64,000 bases of DNA from Rhodovarius crocodyli (GCF_004005855.1 NZ_SACL01000005.1:248001-312000); one strand, 5' to 3'; shown: positions 19,471-28,786, numbered from the stretch's first letter. The notes: generated by a model not told the origin, from the letters alone. Translations and numbers: made by a program.

Positions 19471-19505
19471 GGTGATGCCTCGCGGGCAGGTTGTCAGCGC
19501 CTGCC

Positions 19506-21005
19506 CTAACCGGCGCGCAGCCCCTGCATGCGGATGAGCCCGTCCGGGATCATCCGCAGGCCCCGCACGGCCGCCCCGGTCGCCAGGAAGTTGCGCTGGT
19601 GCCACAGGTAGATATAGGGCCGGTCACGCAACAGAATCTCCATGGCCCGCCCATAGGCCGCGAGGCGCGCGGCCGGGTCCGTGCTGGTGCGGCCCGCCCG
19701 CAGCGCCGCATCGGCCTCCGGGTTGCAGTAGCGCCCGCCGTTCAGTGACTCGCCGCAGGCGTTGAAGGTCCAGAGATTGCCGTCCACATCCGTGCGGCCG
19801 GACCACGCGATCAGCAGCGCCTCGAAATCGCCGGCCGTCCATTGCCGCAGCAGGGTGGCGGTCTCGATGGTCTGGATCTCGACCTCGAAGCCGGCCTCCC
19901 GCGCCATGGCCTGGATGATCTCGGCGGCCTGGGTGTACTCGCTGTTGTTGGGCACCGAGAGGCGCACGCGCGGCCGGGGCTGGCCGGCCTCGCGCAGCAG
20001 GGCGCGGGCGCGGTCGAGGTCACGCCCCGGCACCGGCAGGGCCGCGATATGCTGCGGATGGCCCGGGGGCGTGGATTGGTTGCCCGGGGTGTACATCCCC
20101 TCGAAGGCCACCTGGTTCAGCGCGGTGCGGTCGATCGCGGCCTCCAGCGCCGCGCGCACCCGCGCATCCTGGCCGAGCGGCGTGCGGGCGCGGTCGCCAT
20201 GGGCCACATTCACCGCGATGTAGACGGAGCTGAGCGAAGGCCCGTCCTGCACCCGGATGCGCGTGTCGCGCCGGGCGGTGTCCACATCGGACGGCCCCAC
20301 GCGCTCGATCACCTCCAGCGAGCCCGCGCGCAGGTTGGCCAGCCGCACCGTGCCGTCCGGGATGGGGCGGTAGACGACGCGCTCCACATGGATGTTCGCG
20401 CGGTCCCAGTATTCCTCGAAGCGTTCCAGCTCCATGCGGTCCTGCGCGACGCGGCGGGTCAGGCGGAAGGGGCCGGCGCAGGCGGGGGCGCGCTGGAAAT
20501 CGGCGCCCAGCACGGTCGCCTGGCGTGGTGAGACGAGCATGCCCGCGCGGTCCGACAGGGCGGCCAGCAGAGGCGCGAAGGGCTCGGACAGGCGGATGCG
20601 CACCTGCATGGGGCCTGCCGCCTCGATGGCGGTCACCGGGCCCATCTCGCCGCGGCGGGTACTGCCCTGGGCGGTGAAATGGCGATTGAGGCCGGCCACC
20701 GCCGCCTCGGCCGTCAGTGCCTCACCGTCATGGAAGCGCACGCCGGGGCGCAGCGTCAGCAGCAGCGCCTTCCCATCCTCCTGCCACTCCCACGCCGTGG
20801 CGAGCTGCGGCACCAGGCGGCCCTGCTCGTCCAGCTCGATCAGCTTGTCGCACATAGCCATGAACACCTGCCGCCCCGCCACGGTGCGCGACAGGGTGGG
20901 GTCCAGCACATCGGGGTCCGACGCGATGCCGATGCGCAGCGTCTGGGCGTTCGCCGCCACCGCGGACAAGGCGAGGCCGAACAGGCCGGCCAGAAGTGGA
21001 CGCAT
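19506..21005 (-). CDS. ABC transporter substrate-binding protein, family 5
   Basis: This 499-residue periplasmic protein has a signal peptide (MRPLLAGLFGLALSAVAANA) and the family 5 layout used for peptides, nickel and other solutes (DPDVLDPTLSRTVAGRQV near residue 30; LRPGVRFHDGEALTAE; CGESLNGGRYCNPEADA near the C-terminus). Two cysteines in that last segment may form a disulfide. No permease or ATPase genes follow. It diverges from the class III aminotransferase with 65 nt between starts, suggesting shared control and perhaps an amine or peptide ligand. The ligand is inferred only from context. Confidence 0.88.
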   Translation of the reverse strand: MRPLLAGLFGLALSAVAANAQTLRIGIASDPDVLDPTLSRTVAGRQVFMAMCDKLIELDEQGRLVPQLATAWEWQEDGKALLLTLRPGVRFHDGEALTAEAAVAGLNRHFTAQGSTRRGEMGPVTAIEAAGPMQVRIRLSEPFAPLLAALSDRAGMLVSPRQATVLGADFQRAPACAGPFRLTRRVAQDRMELERFEEYWDRANIHVERVVYRPIPDGTVRLANLRAGSLEVIERVGPSDVDTARRDTRIRVQDGPSLSSVYIAVNVAHGDRARTPLGQDARVRAALEAAIDRTALNQVAFEGMYTPGNQSTPPGHPQHIAALPVPGRDLDRARALLREAGQPRPRVRLSVPNNSEYTQAAEIIQAMAREAGFEVEIQTIETATLLRQWTAGDFEALLIAWSGRTDVDGNLWTFNACGESLNGGRYCNPEADAALRAGRTSTDPAARLAAYGRAMEILLRDRPYIYLWHQRNFLATGAAVRGLRMIPDGLIRMQGLRAG

Positions 21006-21070
21006 GGATTGATTCTCCCGGTATGGCGTTCATGCTGCCCCATCCAGAGGAATTGCCCAGGGGGAATCGG

Positions 21071-22288
21071 ATGCTGAACGACCAGGACGCCGCGCTGCGG
21101 GAACGGGCAGCCCGTGTCATCCCCGGCGGCATGTGGGGGCATCTGAACGCCGCCAAGCTGCCGGCGGGCTATCCGCAATTCTTCGCCTCCGCCGAGGGCT
21201 GCCGCCTGACGGACGTGAACGGGCGGACCTACATCGACTTCATGTGTGCCTGGGGCCCCATGGTGCTGGGCCACCGCGCCCCGGTGGTCGAGGCCGCCGC
21301 CGCGAAACAGGCAGCGCTGGGCGATGCCATGAACGGCCCCGGCCCCGTGCTGGTGGATCTGGCCGAGACGCTGGTGGGCATGGTGGCCCATGCCGACTGG
21401 GCGCAGTTCCAGAAGAACGGCACCGACGCCACCACCGTGTGCGTCACCGTGGCGCGTGCGCAGACCAGGCGCCGCAAGGTGCTGGTGGCGCGCGGCGCCT
21501 ATCACGGGGCGGCGCCCTGGTGCACGCCGTCGCTGGCCGGCGTCACGGCCGAGGACCGGCTGCACCTGATCCATTACGACTGGAACGACGTGGCCAGCCT
21601 GCGCGCGGCCGCCGCCGAGGCGGAAGGCGATCTGGCAGCCATCCTGGTCTCCGCCTTCCGGCACGACATGTCGAAGCCCCTGGAGCTGCCCACCCGCGCC
21701 TTCGCCGCCGAGGCCCGCGCCCTGGCCGATGCCGCGGATGCCGCGTTGATCCTGGACGATGTGCGCGCGGGCTTCCGCCTGAACCTGGCCGGCAGCTGGG
21801 AGGATTACGGCGTCCGCCCGGACCTGACGGCCTTCAGCAAGGCCATCGCGAACGGATACGCGATGGGCGCGGTCACGGGCGGTGACAAGTACCGGGAGGC
21901 CGCGACGCAGGTGTATTCCACCGGCTCCTTCTGGTGCGGGGCGGTGGCGATGGCGGCGGCGCTGGCCACGCTGAGGGAATTGCAGCGCATCGACGGCCCG
22001 GCGCGGATGCGCGCGATGGGTGAGCGGCTGCGCGCGGGGCTGGCCGCGGCCGCCGAGCGGCAGGGCATCGCCATCAGCCAATCCGGCCCGCCGCAGATGC
22101 CGCTGATGCTGTTCGCGGAGGACCCGGATTTCCGCAAGGCCGACACTTTCTGCTCGGCGGCGCTGGAGGCGGGCGCTTATTTCCATCCGCGCCACAACAT
22201 GTTCCTCAGCTGCGCGCATGCCGAGGCCGATATCGACGCGGCGCTGGTGGCGGCCGAGGCCGGGTTCAAGGCGGTAAAGGCGCTGTAG
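21071..22288 (+). CDS. Class III aminotransferase (glutamate-1-semialdehyde mutase-like)
   Basis: This 405-residue PLP enzyme is of the class III fold. The cofactor lysine is in TAFSKAIANGYAMGAV (about residue 257), preceded by the cofactor-contacting Asp in ALILDDVRAGFRL. It has the GTDATTV and YHGAAPW segments seen in glutamate-1-semialdehyde aminomutase-like aminotransferases, but other members act on diverse omega-amino or beta-amino acids. I chose the ATG at 21071 because AGGGGGAA lies just before it; an in-frame extension to 20996 would overlap the divergent gene. The substrate is unknown. Confidence 0.85.
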   Translation: MLNDQDAALRERAARVIPGGMWGHLNAAKLPAGYPQFFASAEGCRLTDVNGRTYIDFMCAWGPMVLGHRAPVVEAAAAKQAALGDAMNGPGPVLVDLAETLVGMVAHADWAQFQKNGTDATTVCVTVARAQTRRRKVLVARGAYHGAAPWCTPSLAGVTAEDRLHLIHYDWNDVASLRAAAAEAEGDLAAILVSAFRHDMSKPLELPTRAFAAEARALADAADAALILDDVRAGFRLNLAGSWEDYGVRPDLTAFSKAIANGYAMGAVTGGDKYREAATQVYSTGSFWCGAVAMAAALATLRELQRIDGPARMRAMGERLRAGLAAAAERQGIAISQSGPPQMPLMLFAEDPDFRKADTFCSAALEAGAYFHPRHNMFLSCAHAEADIDAALVAAEAGFKAVKAL

Positions 22289-22408
22289 TGAAGATTTCTT
22301 CTTTTTCTGAAGAAAAAGAAGCAAAAAGACTTTGCAAACTTTAACTCTCAAAAATTTTTTGGTTCTTTTTTATAAAAAAGAACATTAATACTACTGGGAG
22401 GAAAAATA
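22289..22408. repeat. AT-rich intergenic element with two perfect palindromes
   Basis: This 120-nt gap is strikingly AT-rich in an otherwise very GC-rich window. CTTCTTTTTCT (22298-22308) and AGAAAAAGAAG (22311-22321) form an 11-bp hairpin with a 2-nt centre. A 22-nt perfect palindrome of GTTCTTTTTTA and its complement lies at 22362-22383. The gap ends with GGGAGG as the ribosome-binding site of the next gene. The hairpins could end transcription of the aminotransferase gene or form the promoter region of the monooxygenase gene. Confidence 0.75.
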
Positions 22409-23467
22409 ATGTCCATCGCCACGCTGTTCGGCACCGAGCTGCCGCTGGTGCAGGGCCCCATGGCCGGCGCCACCACGCCCGAGATGGTGGTGGCCGTCTG
22501 CGAGGCCGGCGCCCTCGGCTCCCTGCCCAGCGCCACCTATTCGCTGGAGCAGCTGCGCGCCGCGCTGGAGAAGGTGAAGGCCGGCACGCGACGCCCCTTC
22601 AACCTGAACTTCTTCTGCCACACCCCGCCCGAGCCCGACCCGGCCGCCCAGATGCGCTGGCGCGCCCGGCTCGCGCCCTATTACGTCGAGGAAGGGCTGG
22701 ACCCCGCAGCCCCCGTCCCCGCCGGCAACCGCGCCCCCTTCGATGACGCGACCTGCGCGCTGGTGGAGGAATTCCGCCCCGCCGTCGTCAGCTTCCACTT
22801 CGGACTGCCGGCCGAGCCGCTGCTGGCGCGGGTGCGGGCGACGGGGGCGAAGATCATCTCATCCGCCACCACCGTGGCCGAGGGCCGCTGGCTGGAGGCG
22901 CACGGCGTCGATGCCGTGATCGCCATGGGGTATGAGGCCGGCGGGCATCGCGGCACCTTCCTCGGCCTCGACATGACCACCCAGCCCGGCACCATGGCGC
23001 TGGTGCCGCAGATGGTGGATGCGGTGAAGGTGCCCGTGATCGCGGCGGGCGGCATCAGCGACCCGCGCGGCGTGGCCGCCGCCTTCGTGCTGGGGGCGGC
23101 CGGCGTGCAGGTCGGCAGCGCCTATCTGCACACGCCCGAGGCCAGCATCCCCGCCCTGCACCGCGCCGCCCTGCGCGACACCGCGGAGCGCGGGACCGCC
23201 GTGACCAACCTGTTCACCGGCCGCCCGGCGCGCGGCCTGGTGAACCGGCTGATGCGCGAGGTCGGGCCGCTGAGCGAGCACGCCCCCGCCTTCCCCACCG
23301 CCGGCGGCGCCGTCGCGCCCCTGCGCGCGGCCGCCGAGGCCGCCGGCCGCGACGACTACACCAGCATGTGGGCGGGCCAGGCCGCCGGGCTGGCGCACCC
23401 CATGCCCGCCGCCGAGATGACCCGCTGGCTGATGAGGGGCCAGAGCAACAAGGTCGGGGGCAACTGA
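22409..23467 (+). CDS. Nitronate monooxygenase family FMN enzyme
   Basis: This 352-residue TIM-barrel flavoprotein matches the nitronate monooxygenase (2-nitropropane dioxygenase-like) family. Signatures are LPLVQGPMAG at the start, the GYEAGGHRGTF motif carrying the catalytic-site His (about residue 180), and the FMN-phosphate loops VIAAGGISDPRG and GAAGVQVGSAYL. The family oxidises alkyl nitronates such as the toxin propionate 3-nitronate; some relatives are enoyl reductases. The ATG has a strong GGGAGG site. It is followed after 58 nt by the Ldh-family reductase. Confidence 0.88.
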   Translation: MSIATLFGTELPLVQGPMAGATTPEMVVAVCEAGALGSLPSATYSLEQLRAALEKVKAGTRRPFNLNFFCHTPPEPDPAAQMRWRARLAPYYVEEGLDPAAPVPAGNRAPFDDATCALVEEFRPAVVSFHFGLPAEPLLARVRATGAKIISSATTVAEGRWLEAHGVDAVIAMGYEAGGHRGTFLGLDMTTQPGTMALVPQMVDAVKVPVIAAGGISDPRGVAAAFVLGAAGVQVGSAYLHTPEASIPALHRAALRDTAERGTAVTNLFTGRPARGLVNRLMREVGPLSEHAPAFPTAGGAVAPLRAAAEAAGRDDYTSMWAGQAAGLAHPMPAAEMTRWLMRGQSNKVGGN

Positions 23468-23525
23468 GGTTCCCGGCGCCGCGCGGGGCTGGCACAAGGA
23501 AACCCCACCCCGCACGGAGCCGCCA

Positions 23526-24542
23526 GTGTCAGAGACCGTCCATCACAGCCTTGAATCGCTGCGCGCGCTGATCGAGGCCACGCTGCGCGGGCTGGGCCTG
23601 GCCGAGGCGCACATCCCCCCCGTGGCCGACATCATCCTGGCCGGCGAGCGTGACGGCGGCGGCTCCCACGGGCTGTACCGGCTGCTGATGGTGGCCAAGA
23701 CCATGCGCATGGGCACGGCGAATGCCCAGGCCGTGCCGAAGGTGGTCGATGTGGCGCCGGCCATGGTGCGGGTGGATGCCGATGGCGGCTTCGCGCCGCT
23801 GGCCTTCCAGCTGGGCCTGCCGGTGCTGGTGGAAAAGGCGCGGGCCGGGGGCATCGCGGCGCTGGCGGTGAACAACTGCGCGCATTTCTCGGCCCTGTGG
23901 CCGGATGTGGAGGCGGTGGCCCGCCACGGCCTGGTGGGGCTGGCCTGCACGCCCAGCCACGCCTGGGTGGCGCCGGCCGGCGGGCGGGTGGGCGTGTTCG
24001 GCACCAACCCCATCGCCTTCGGATGGCCGCGCCCGGGCAAGGACCCCTTCGTGTTCGATTTCGCGACCAGTGCTGCGTCGCGCGGGGACATCGAGCTGCA
24101 CCGCCGCGCCGGCAAGCCCCTGCCGGAAGGCTGGGGGGTGGATGCCGACGGCAAGCCCACCACCTCGCCCGAGGCGGTGCTGGCCGGCGCCATGCTGCCT
24201 TTCGGCGGCCATAAGGGCTCGGCCATCGCGGCGATGGTGGAGCTGATCGCAGGCCCGATGATCGGGGACATGACGAGCGCGGAATCCATGGCGCGCGACG
24301 GCGGGCGCGGCAGCGCGCCGCTGGGCGGCGAGCTGGTGATCGCCATCGACCCCACGCGCTTCATGGGCCCGCAGGAGGTGGACCGCGTGCAGGCCGCCGA
24401 GGCGATGTTCGGCGCCATCACCGGCCAGGGCGCGCGGCTGCCGTCGCTCAGGCGCTATGCCGCCCGCCGCCGGTCGGAGCAGGAGGGCATGCAGGTGCCC
24501 CGCGCGCTGCTGGACGAGGTGGCGGCGCTGCTGGCCGGCTGA
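23526..24542 (+). CDS. Ldh-family NAD(P)H oxidoreductase, delta1-piperideine-2-carboxylate reductase-like
   Basis: This 338-residue enzyme starts at GTG with GGAG about 7 nt upstream. It belongs to the malate/L-lactate dehydrogenase-2 family. Visible markers are SHGLYRL near residue 48, NNCAHFSALWPDVE with the likely catalytic His (about 120), FGTNPIAF, VFDFATSAASRGDIEL, and LPFGGHKGSAIAAMVELI near 225. The HFSALWPDVE and GGHKGS forms resemble the cyclic-imine reductases (DpkA/LhpI) that reduce delta1-piperideine- or pyrroline-2-carboxylate to pipecolate or proline. That assignment is by remembered similarity. It may share a transcript with the monooxygenase gene. Confidence 0.82.
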   Translation: MSETVHHSLESLRALIEATLRGLGLAEAHIPPVADIILAGERDGGGSHGLYRLLMVAKTMRMGTANAQAVPKVVDVAPAMVRVDADGGFAPLAFQLGLPVLVEKARAGGIAALAVNNCAHFSALWPDVEAVARHGLVGLACTPSHAWVAPAGGRVGVFGTNPIAFGWPRPGKDPFVFDFATSAASRGDIELHRRAGKPLPEGWGVDADGKPTTSPEAVLAGAMLPFGGHKGSAIAAMVELIAGPMIGDMTSAESMARDGGRGSAPLGGELVIAIDPTRFMGPQEVDRVQAAEAMFGAITGQGARLPSLRRYAARRRSEQEGMQVPRALLDEVAALLAG

Positions 24543-24601
24543 AACGTTTCGACATACCAACACACTTCATGCATCCTGGCGGCCCGAGCCAAGGGGAAGA
24601 C

Positions 24602-25087
24602 ATGATGCTGCTGGGGCTTTCTCTCGCCGCCTTTACCGGGCTGCATGTGGTCATCAGCCTGCTGGCGCTGGCAGTGGGCGCGCTGGCCCTGGCCGCCATG
24701 GTCAGGGGTGCCTTGCCCACCGGCCGCACCGCGCTGTTCCTGGCGCTGACCATCGCCACCAGCGTCACGGGCTTCATGTTTCCGTATAACGGCTTCCTGC
24801 CGTCCCATGCCTTCGGGGTGCTGTCGCTGGTGCTGCTGGCCCTGGCCTGCGCCGCGCTGTACGGCAGGCGGCTGGCGGGGCGCTGGCGGCTGGCCTTCGT
24901 GGTGGGTGCGGTGATGGCGCAGTACCTCAACGCCTTCGTGGCGGTGGTGCAGGGCTTCCAGAAGATCGGCTTTCTGCACGCGCTGGCGCCCACCCAGTCC
25001 GAGCCGCCCTTCGCCATCGCCCAGGGACTGCTGCTGCTGGGCTGCCTCTGGCTGGGTTGGGCGGTGAACCGGGGGCTCTCCCGCTAA
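24602..25087 (+). CDS. Four-helix membrane protein of unknown function
   Basis: This 161-residue protein has four hydrophobic helices (starting MMLLGLSLAAFTGLHVVISL, with others near 50, 80 and 140) and a soluble-looking loop near residues 110-130 (VVQGFQKIGFLHALAPTQ). AGGGGAAG precedes the double ATG, which fixes the start; an ATG 33 nt upstream lacks a site. I recognise no named family. Its stop overlaps that of the convergent DsbA-like gene by 4 nt. Confidence 0.65.
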   Translation: MMLLGLSLAAFTGLHVVISLLALAVGALALAAMVRGALPTGRTALFLALTIATSVTGFMFPYNGFLPSHAFGVLSLVLLALACAALYGRRLAGRWRLAFVVGAVMAQYLNAFVAVVQGFQKIGFLHALAPTQSEPPFAIAQGLLLLGCLWLGWAVNRGLSR

Positions 25088-25623
25088 AGCAGCCTTTCAG
25101 CCCAGCTTTCCACCGGGTCGCCGCTGCTCATCTCGAACTGGATCAGCCCATCGATCATGAAGGTGGGCGAGACGTGAATGCCGTTCTGGCGCGCATATTT
25201 CGCGTGCCACTTGATGGCAGCCTGCAATTCCTTGACGTCGAAGGCCTCAGCCAGGGCCAGGCCGCTGTATTCCTCGATGCGAGCGATGATCTGCCGTGGC
25301 GTCGCGTCCATGTTGGGGCCACGGGCATGGGCCTCGAACTCGAATTCCTCGCGATGGGCGCCGACGGCGGCCAGCACCTTCTTCGCGGCCTCGCGGCCGG
25401 CCGGCAGGGTAGATGCGGCCAGCACGCAGCGCATGACCACGCCCGAATACATGTGCCAGGGCTGGGATTGCAGGCGCAGCTTCACGGTCACCTTGTCCGC
25501 GCCGGCCAGCGCCAGCAGCGCGTCCATCTTGTTGAAGGCGCGCACGGAATAGGGGCAGGTCGGTTCCAGGAACATCTCGAACACCCGCGGGCCGTGGCCC
25601 CAGCTCAGTTCATCGGCGTGCAT
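25084..25623 (-). CDS. DsbA-like thioredoxin-fold protein with CPYS motif
   Basis: This 179-residue protein has a thioredoxin fold of the DsbA/FrnE type: MFLEPTCPYSVRAF with a single active-site-like Cys (about residue 23, CPYS instead of CPxC), and a cis-proline region HVSPTFMIDGL near residue 160. Lack of the second Cys argues against disulfide exchange and for a glutathione-dependent or non-redox role. There is no signal peptide when started at MHADEL (ATG 25623), which has GGAG upstream. Confidence 0.75.
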   Translation of the reverse strand: MHADELSWGHGPRVFEMFLEPTCPYSVRAFNKMDALLALAGADKVTVKLRLQSQPWHMYSGVVMRCVLAASTLPAGREAAKKVLAAVGAHREEFEFEAHARGPNMDATPRQIIARIEEYSGLALAEAFDVKELQAAIKWHAKYARQNGIHVSPTFMIDGLIQFEMSSGDPVESWAERLL

Positions 25624-25674
25624 CGGTGTCTCCTGGAGGTGAAGCCCGCAGGGCACGCCCGCACGCGCCGCCGG

Positions 25675-27120
25675 TCAACCCCCGGATTGCGACAGCGGCC
25701 GCGCCACTTCCTCCAGCGGCCGGCGCTCGGCGGCGAAGCCCAGCTTCCATTCCGTGCCGGCCGCGATCAGCATCAGTGCCGCGCCCAGCAGATAGCCCCA
25801 CATGATGTCGGTGCGCTGCCCGCCCTCGATCAGCCAGCCGAACAGGGCCGGGCCCGCCACGCCGCCCGCCAGCGTGCCGAAGGCATAGAACAGCGCGATG
25901 CCCATGGCGCGCATTTCCAGCGGAAAGCTCTCGCCCACCGTCAGATAGGCCGCCGAGGCCGCGGAGGAGGCGAAGAAGAAGATCACCGTCCAGGCCAGCG
26001 TCTGCTCCCAGGCCGACAGCCACCCTTGGGCGAAGGCGAAGCCGGTGCAGGCCATCAGCAGCCCCGCGATGGCATAGGTGCCGGTGATCATCACCCGGCG
26101 GCCGATGCTGTCGAAAAAATGGCCGAGCATCAGCGGCCCCATCAGGTTGCCCAGCGCGAAGGGCAGCATGTACCAGCCGATATGCGCGGCCTCGATGCCG
26201 TAGAAGCGCGTCAGCACCAGCGCGTAGGTGAAGAAGACGGCGTTGTAGCAGAAGGCCTGGCAGGCCATCAGCACCAGCCCCAGCACCGTGCGGCGCGGGT
26301 ATTGGCGGATCATGGTGGCCGCGACTTCGCCCAGGGTGGTGTGGGTGCGCGGGTCGATGGTGATGGGGCTGCCCTGCGAGGTGGGCAGCGGCCCCTTCTC
26401 GGCCGCCACCCAGGCCTCGATGCCGCGCACACTTTCCTCGGCCTCCGCCCGCCTGCCATGGGTCATGAGCCAGCGCGGGCTTTCCGGGATCCAGCGCCGC
26501 AGGAACAGGACGGAGATGGACAGCGCGCCCCCCACCCCGAAGGCCAGGCGCCAACCCAGTTCGGGGTCGATGATGGCCGGGTCCAGCAGGACCAGCGAGG
26601 ACGCGGCCCCGATCGCGGCCCCGCCCCAGAAAGTGCCGTTCACCGCCAGGTCCACCGTGCCGCGCTTGCGGGCCGGAATCAGCTCCTGGATGGCGGAGTT
26701 CACGGCCGAATATTCGCCGCCGATGCCCGCCCCGGTCAGGAAGCGGAACAGCGCGAAGGACCAGAAATCCCAGGAAAAGGCGGTGGCGATGGTGGCCAGC
26801 AGATAGACGAGCACCGTCAGGGTGAACAACCGCTTGCGGCCCAGCCTGTCCGCCAGCCAGCCGAACAGCAGCGCGCCGCCGACCGCCCCCAGCAGATAGG
26901 CCGAGGCCGTGAGCCCCACCTGGGTTTCGGTCAGGCGCAGATGCGGGCTTTCGCGGATGGCACCGGCCAGCGATCCCACCAGCGTGACCTCCAGCCCGTC
27001 CAGCACCCAGGTGATGCCCAGGGCGATTACGACCAGCCAGTGGAAGCGGGACCAGGGCAGCCGGTCCAGGCGGTTGGGCACATCCGTGCTGAAGCTGTGT
27101 GGGCTGACGCTCTGCGGCAC
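25675..27120 (-). CDS. MFS transporter, sugar-porter-like
   Basis: This 481-residue permease has 12 predicted helices with the major facilitator motif A (GWLADRLGRKRLF, after helix 2), RFLTGAGIGGEYSAVN in helix 4-5, and PESPRWL at the end of helix 6. These fit the sugar/aromatic-acid/metabolite porter group. I chose GTG at 27120 because GGAGGG lies 6 nt upstream; the longer frame to 27246 would translate the end of the upstream hyuB gene. It is the last gene of cluster 1 (Bug, hyuA, hyuB, MFS), so it probably imports the compound, or exports the product, handled by HyuAB. Confidence 0.88.
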   Translation of the reverse strand: MPQSVSPHSFSTDVPNRLDRLPWSRFHWLVVIALGITWVLDGLEVTLVGSLAGAIRESPHLRLTETQVGLTASAYLLGAVGGALLFGWLADRLGRKRLFTLTVLVYLLATIATAFSWDFWSFALFRFLTGAGIGGEYSAVNSAIQELIPARKRGTVDLAVNGTFWGGAAIGAASSLVLLDPAIIDPELGWRLAFGVGGALSISVLFLRRWIPESPRWLMTHGRRAEAEESVRGIEAWVAAEKGPLPTSQGSPITIDPRTHTTLGEVAATMIRQYPRRTVLGLVLMACQAFCYNAVFFTYALVLTRFYGIEAAHIGWYMLPFALGNLMGPLMLGHFFDSIGRRVMITGTYAIAGLLMACTGFAFAQGWLSAWEQTLAWTVIFFFASSAASAAYLTVGESFPLEMRAMGIALFYAFGTLAGGVAGPALFGWLIEGGQRTDIMWGYLLGAALMLIAAGTEWKLGFAAERRPLEEVARPLSQSGG

Positions 27121-27178
27121 CCGTTGCCCTCCGATGTCACGGAATGCAAACGGGTGCGGCACAGGAAGGTTCCACCCC

Positions 27179-28783
27179 CTATCCGAGATATCCCGCCGCC
27201 TGATCGCGCGCCGCGGCCGAGGCATCGCGCGCGGCCGCCGGGCCATGCCCGCCCCCGCCCGGCGTGGCCATCATCACCGTGTCGCCGGTCTGCAGCACAT
27301 ACTGTCGCTTGGGGTCCACGCGCTGGCCGTTCACCTCCAGCACGCCCGGCGCGCCGGCCTCACCACCCTCGATCCCGAAGGCCGGGAAGATGGTGCGCTC
27401 CGCCAGGAACGAGACGGCGATCGGCGTGGGGGAACGGCTTTCCAGCAGCACCTCCTGGCCCAGCCCGCCACGATGCCGCCCTGCCCCGCCGCTGCCGGGG
27501 CGCAGGCGCTTGTGGTGGAAGCGCAGGGGGGCGATCTGCTCGCTGATCTCGATGGGCGTGGAGGACACGTTGGACGGCCAGGACAGGCACGAGATGCCGT
27601 CGCCCTGCACATTCGCGCCCATGCCGCCATTGTAGAAGAACATGTTGGCGTAGGGCTTGCCCTCGGCGTTCACGCCCGACTGGTTCATGCCCCACATGGG
27701 CGACCCGCAGGCGGCCATCACGCGCTCCGGCACGATCTGCCCCAGGCAGCCGAAGACCAGCATGGGCAGGTAATGCCCGATCAGCATGCGCGACCCGCCC
27801 GAGGCCGGGAACACCGGGTTCACGATGCAGCCGTCCGGGGCCTCGACCGAGATCGGCCGCCAGGCGCCCTCATTGTTCGGCAGGTTGGGGCTGGTGCAGA
27901 CCTTCACCCCATACATCGTCATGGCATAGGTGTAGCAGAGCGCGCAGTTGATCGCCCGGTCCACCTGCCCGTCCGTGCCGGTGTAGTCGGCGTGGATGCT
28001 GTCTCCGTCGATGGTCAGCGCCAGCTTGATGGTGATGGGCTTGTCCAGCAGCCCGTCGGTCTGCAACTCGCTGTGATAGGTGCCGTCCGGCAGGGCGCGG
28101 ATGGCGTTGCGCATCGCCATCTCGCAGCGGTCATGGATGACGGCCGCCAGCTCCGTCAGGTCATCGAGGCCCGCCTGCTCCATCAGGATACCGAGCCGTT
28201 CCTCCATCATGTCCAGCGCCACCACCTGCGCCCACAGGTCGCCCATGGTCTGTTCGGGGGTGCGGACATTCTGGCGGATGATCGCCACCAGCGTGGCGTC
28301 GGCCTCACCGGCCTTCATCAGCTTCATGGGTGGGATCTGCAGCCCTTCCTCGAACACCTCGCGCGGTTCGGGGCTGCGGATCTTGCCGCCGATGTCGGGC
28401 GCATGCGCTGTGCTGGCGGAAAACGCCACCACGCGGCCGTTGCGGAAGATCGGCTTGGCGACCGTGATGTCGGGCAGGTGCCCGGTGCCCATCCACAGAT
28501 CATTGGTGATCAGCACGTCGCCCGGCGACAGGCTCTCCAGCGGGAAGAAGCGCAGGAAATGCTTCACCGTCGCGGGCAGCGTGCCGATGAAGGAGGGGAT
28601 GCTCTCCGTCGCCTGCACCAGCGACTGGCCGGTCGCGTCGGTCACCACGCAGGAAAAATCGTAGCTTTCCCGCACCAGGGTGGAGAAGCTGGTGCGCACC
28701 AGCGCGGCCGCGGCCTCATCCACCAGGGAGATCAGGCGGCGCCAGAGCAGTTCCAGCTCCACCGCGTCGAAGGTCTTGGTCAT
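27179..28783 (-). CDS. hyuB: Hydantoinase B/oxoprolinase family subunit, cluster 1
   Basis: This 534-residue protein is the B-type subunit of ATP-dependent hydantoinase/5-oxoprolinase/acetone carboxylase relatives. Conserved features are an N-terminal acidic/His metal region (TSFSTLVRESYDFSCVV near residue 31; ITNDLWMGTGHLPDITV; STAHAPDIGG), NNEGAWRPI, and the C-terminal GGAGRHRGGLGQE and TPGGGGHG motifs. Together with HyuA it probably cleaves or carboxylates a small ring or ketone at the cost of ATP. Substrates cannot be told from sequence. Only 3 nt separate it from the hyuA stop. Its paralogue is at 53212-54831. Confidence 0.9.
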   Translation of the reverse strand: MTKTFDAVELELLWRRLISLVDEAAAALVRTSFSTLVRESYDFSCVVTDATGQSLVQATESIPSFIGTLPATVKHFLRFFPLESLSPGDVLITNDLWMGTGHLPDITVAKPIFRNGRVVAFSASTAHAPDIGGKIRSPEPREVFEEGLQIPPMKLMKAGEADATLVAIIRQNVRTPEQTMGDLWAQVVALDMMEERLGILMEQAGLDDLTELAAVIHDRCEMAMRNAIRALPDGTYHSELQTDGLLDKPITIKLALTIDGDSIHADYTGTDGQVDRAINCALCYTYAMTMYGVKVCTSPNLPNNEGAWRPISVEAPDGCIVNPVFPASGGSRMLIGHYLPMLVFGCLGQIVPERVMAACGSPMWGMNQSGVNAEGKPYANMFFYNGGMGANVQGDGISCLSWPSNVSSTPIEISEQIAPLRFHHKRLRPGSGGAGRHRGGLGQEVLLESRSPTPIAVSFLAERTIFPAFGIEGGEAGAPGVLEVNGQRVDPKRQYVLQTGDTVMMATPGGGGHGPAAARDASAAARDQAAGYLG

Positions 28784-28786
28784 GGC

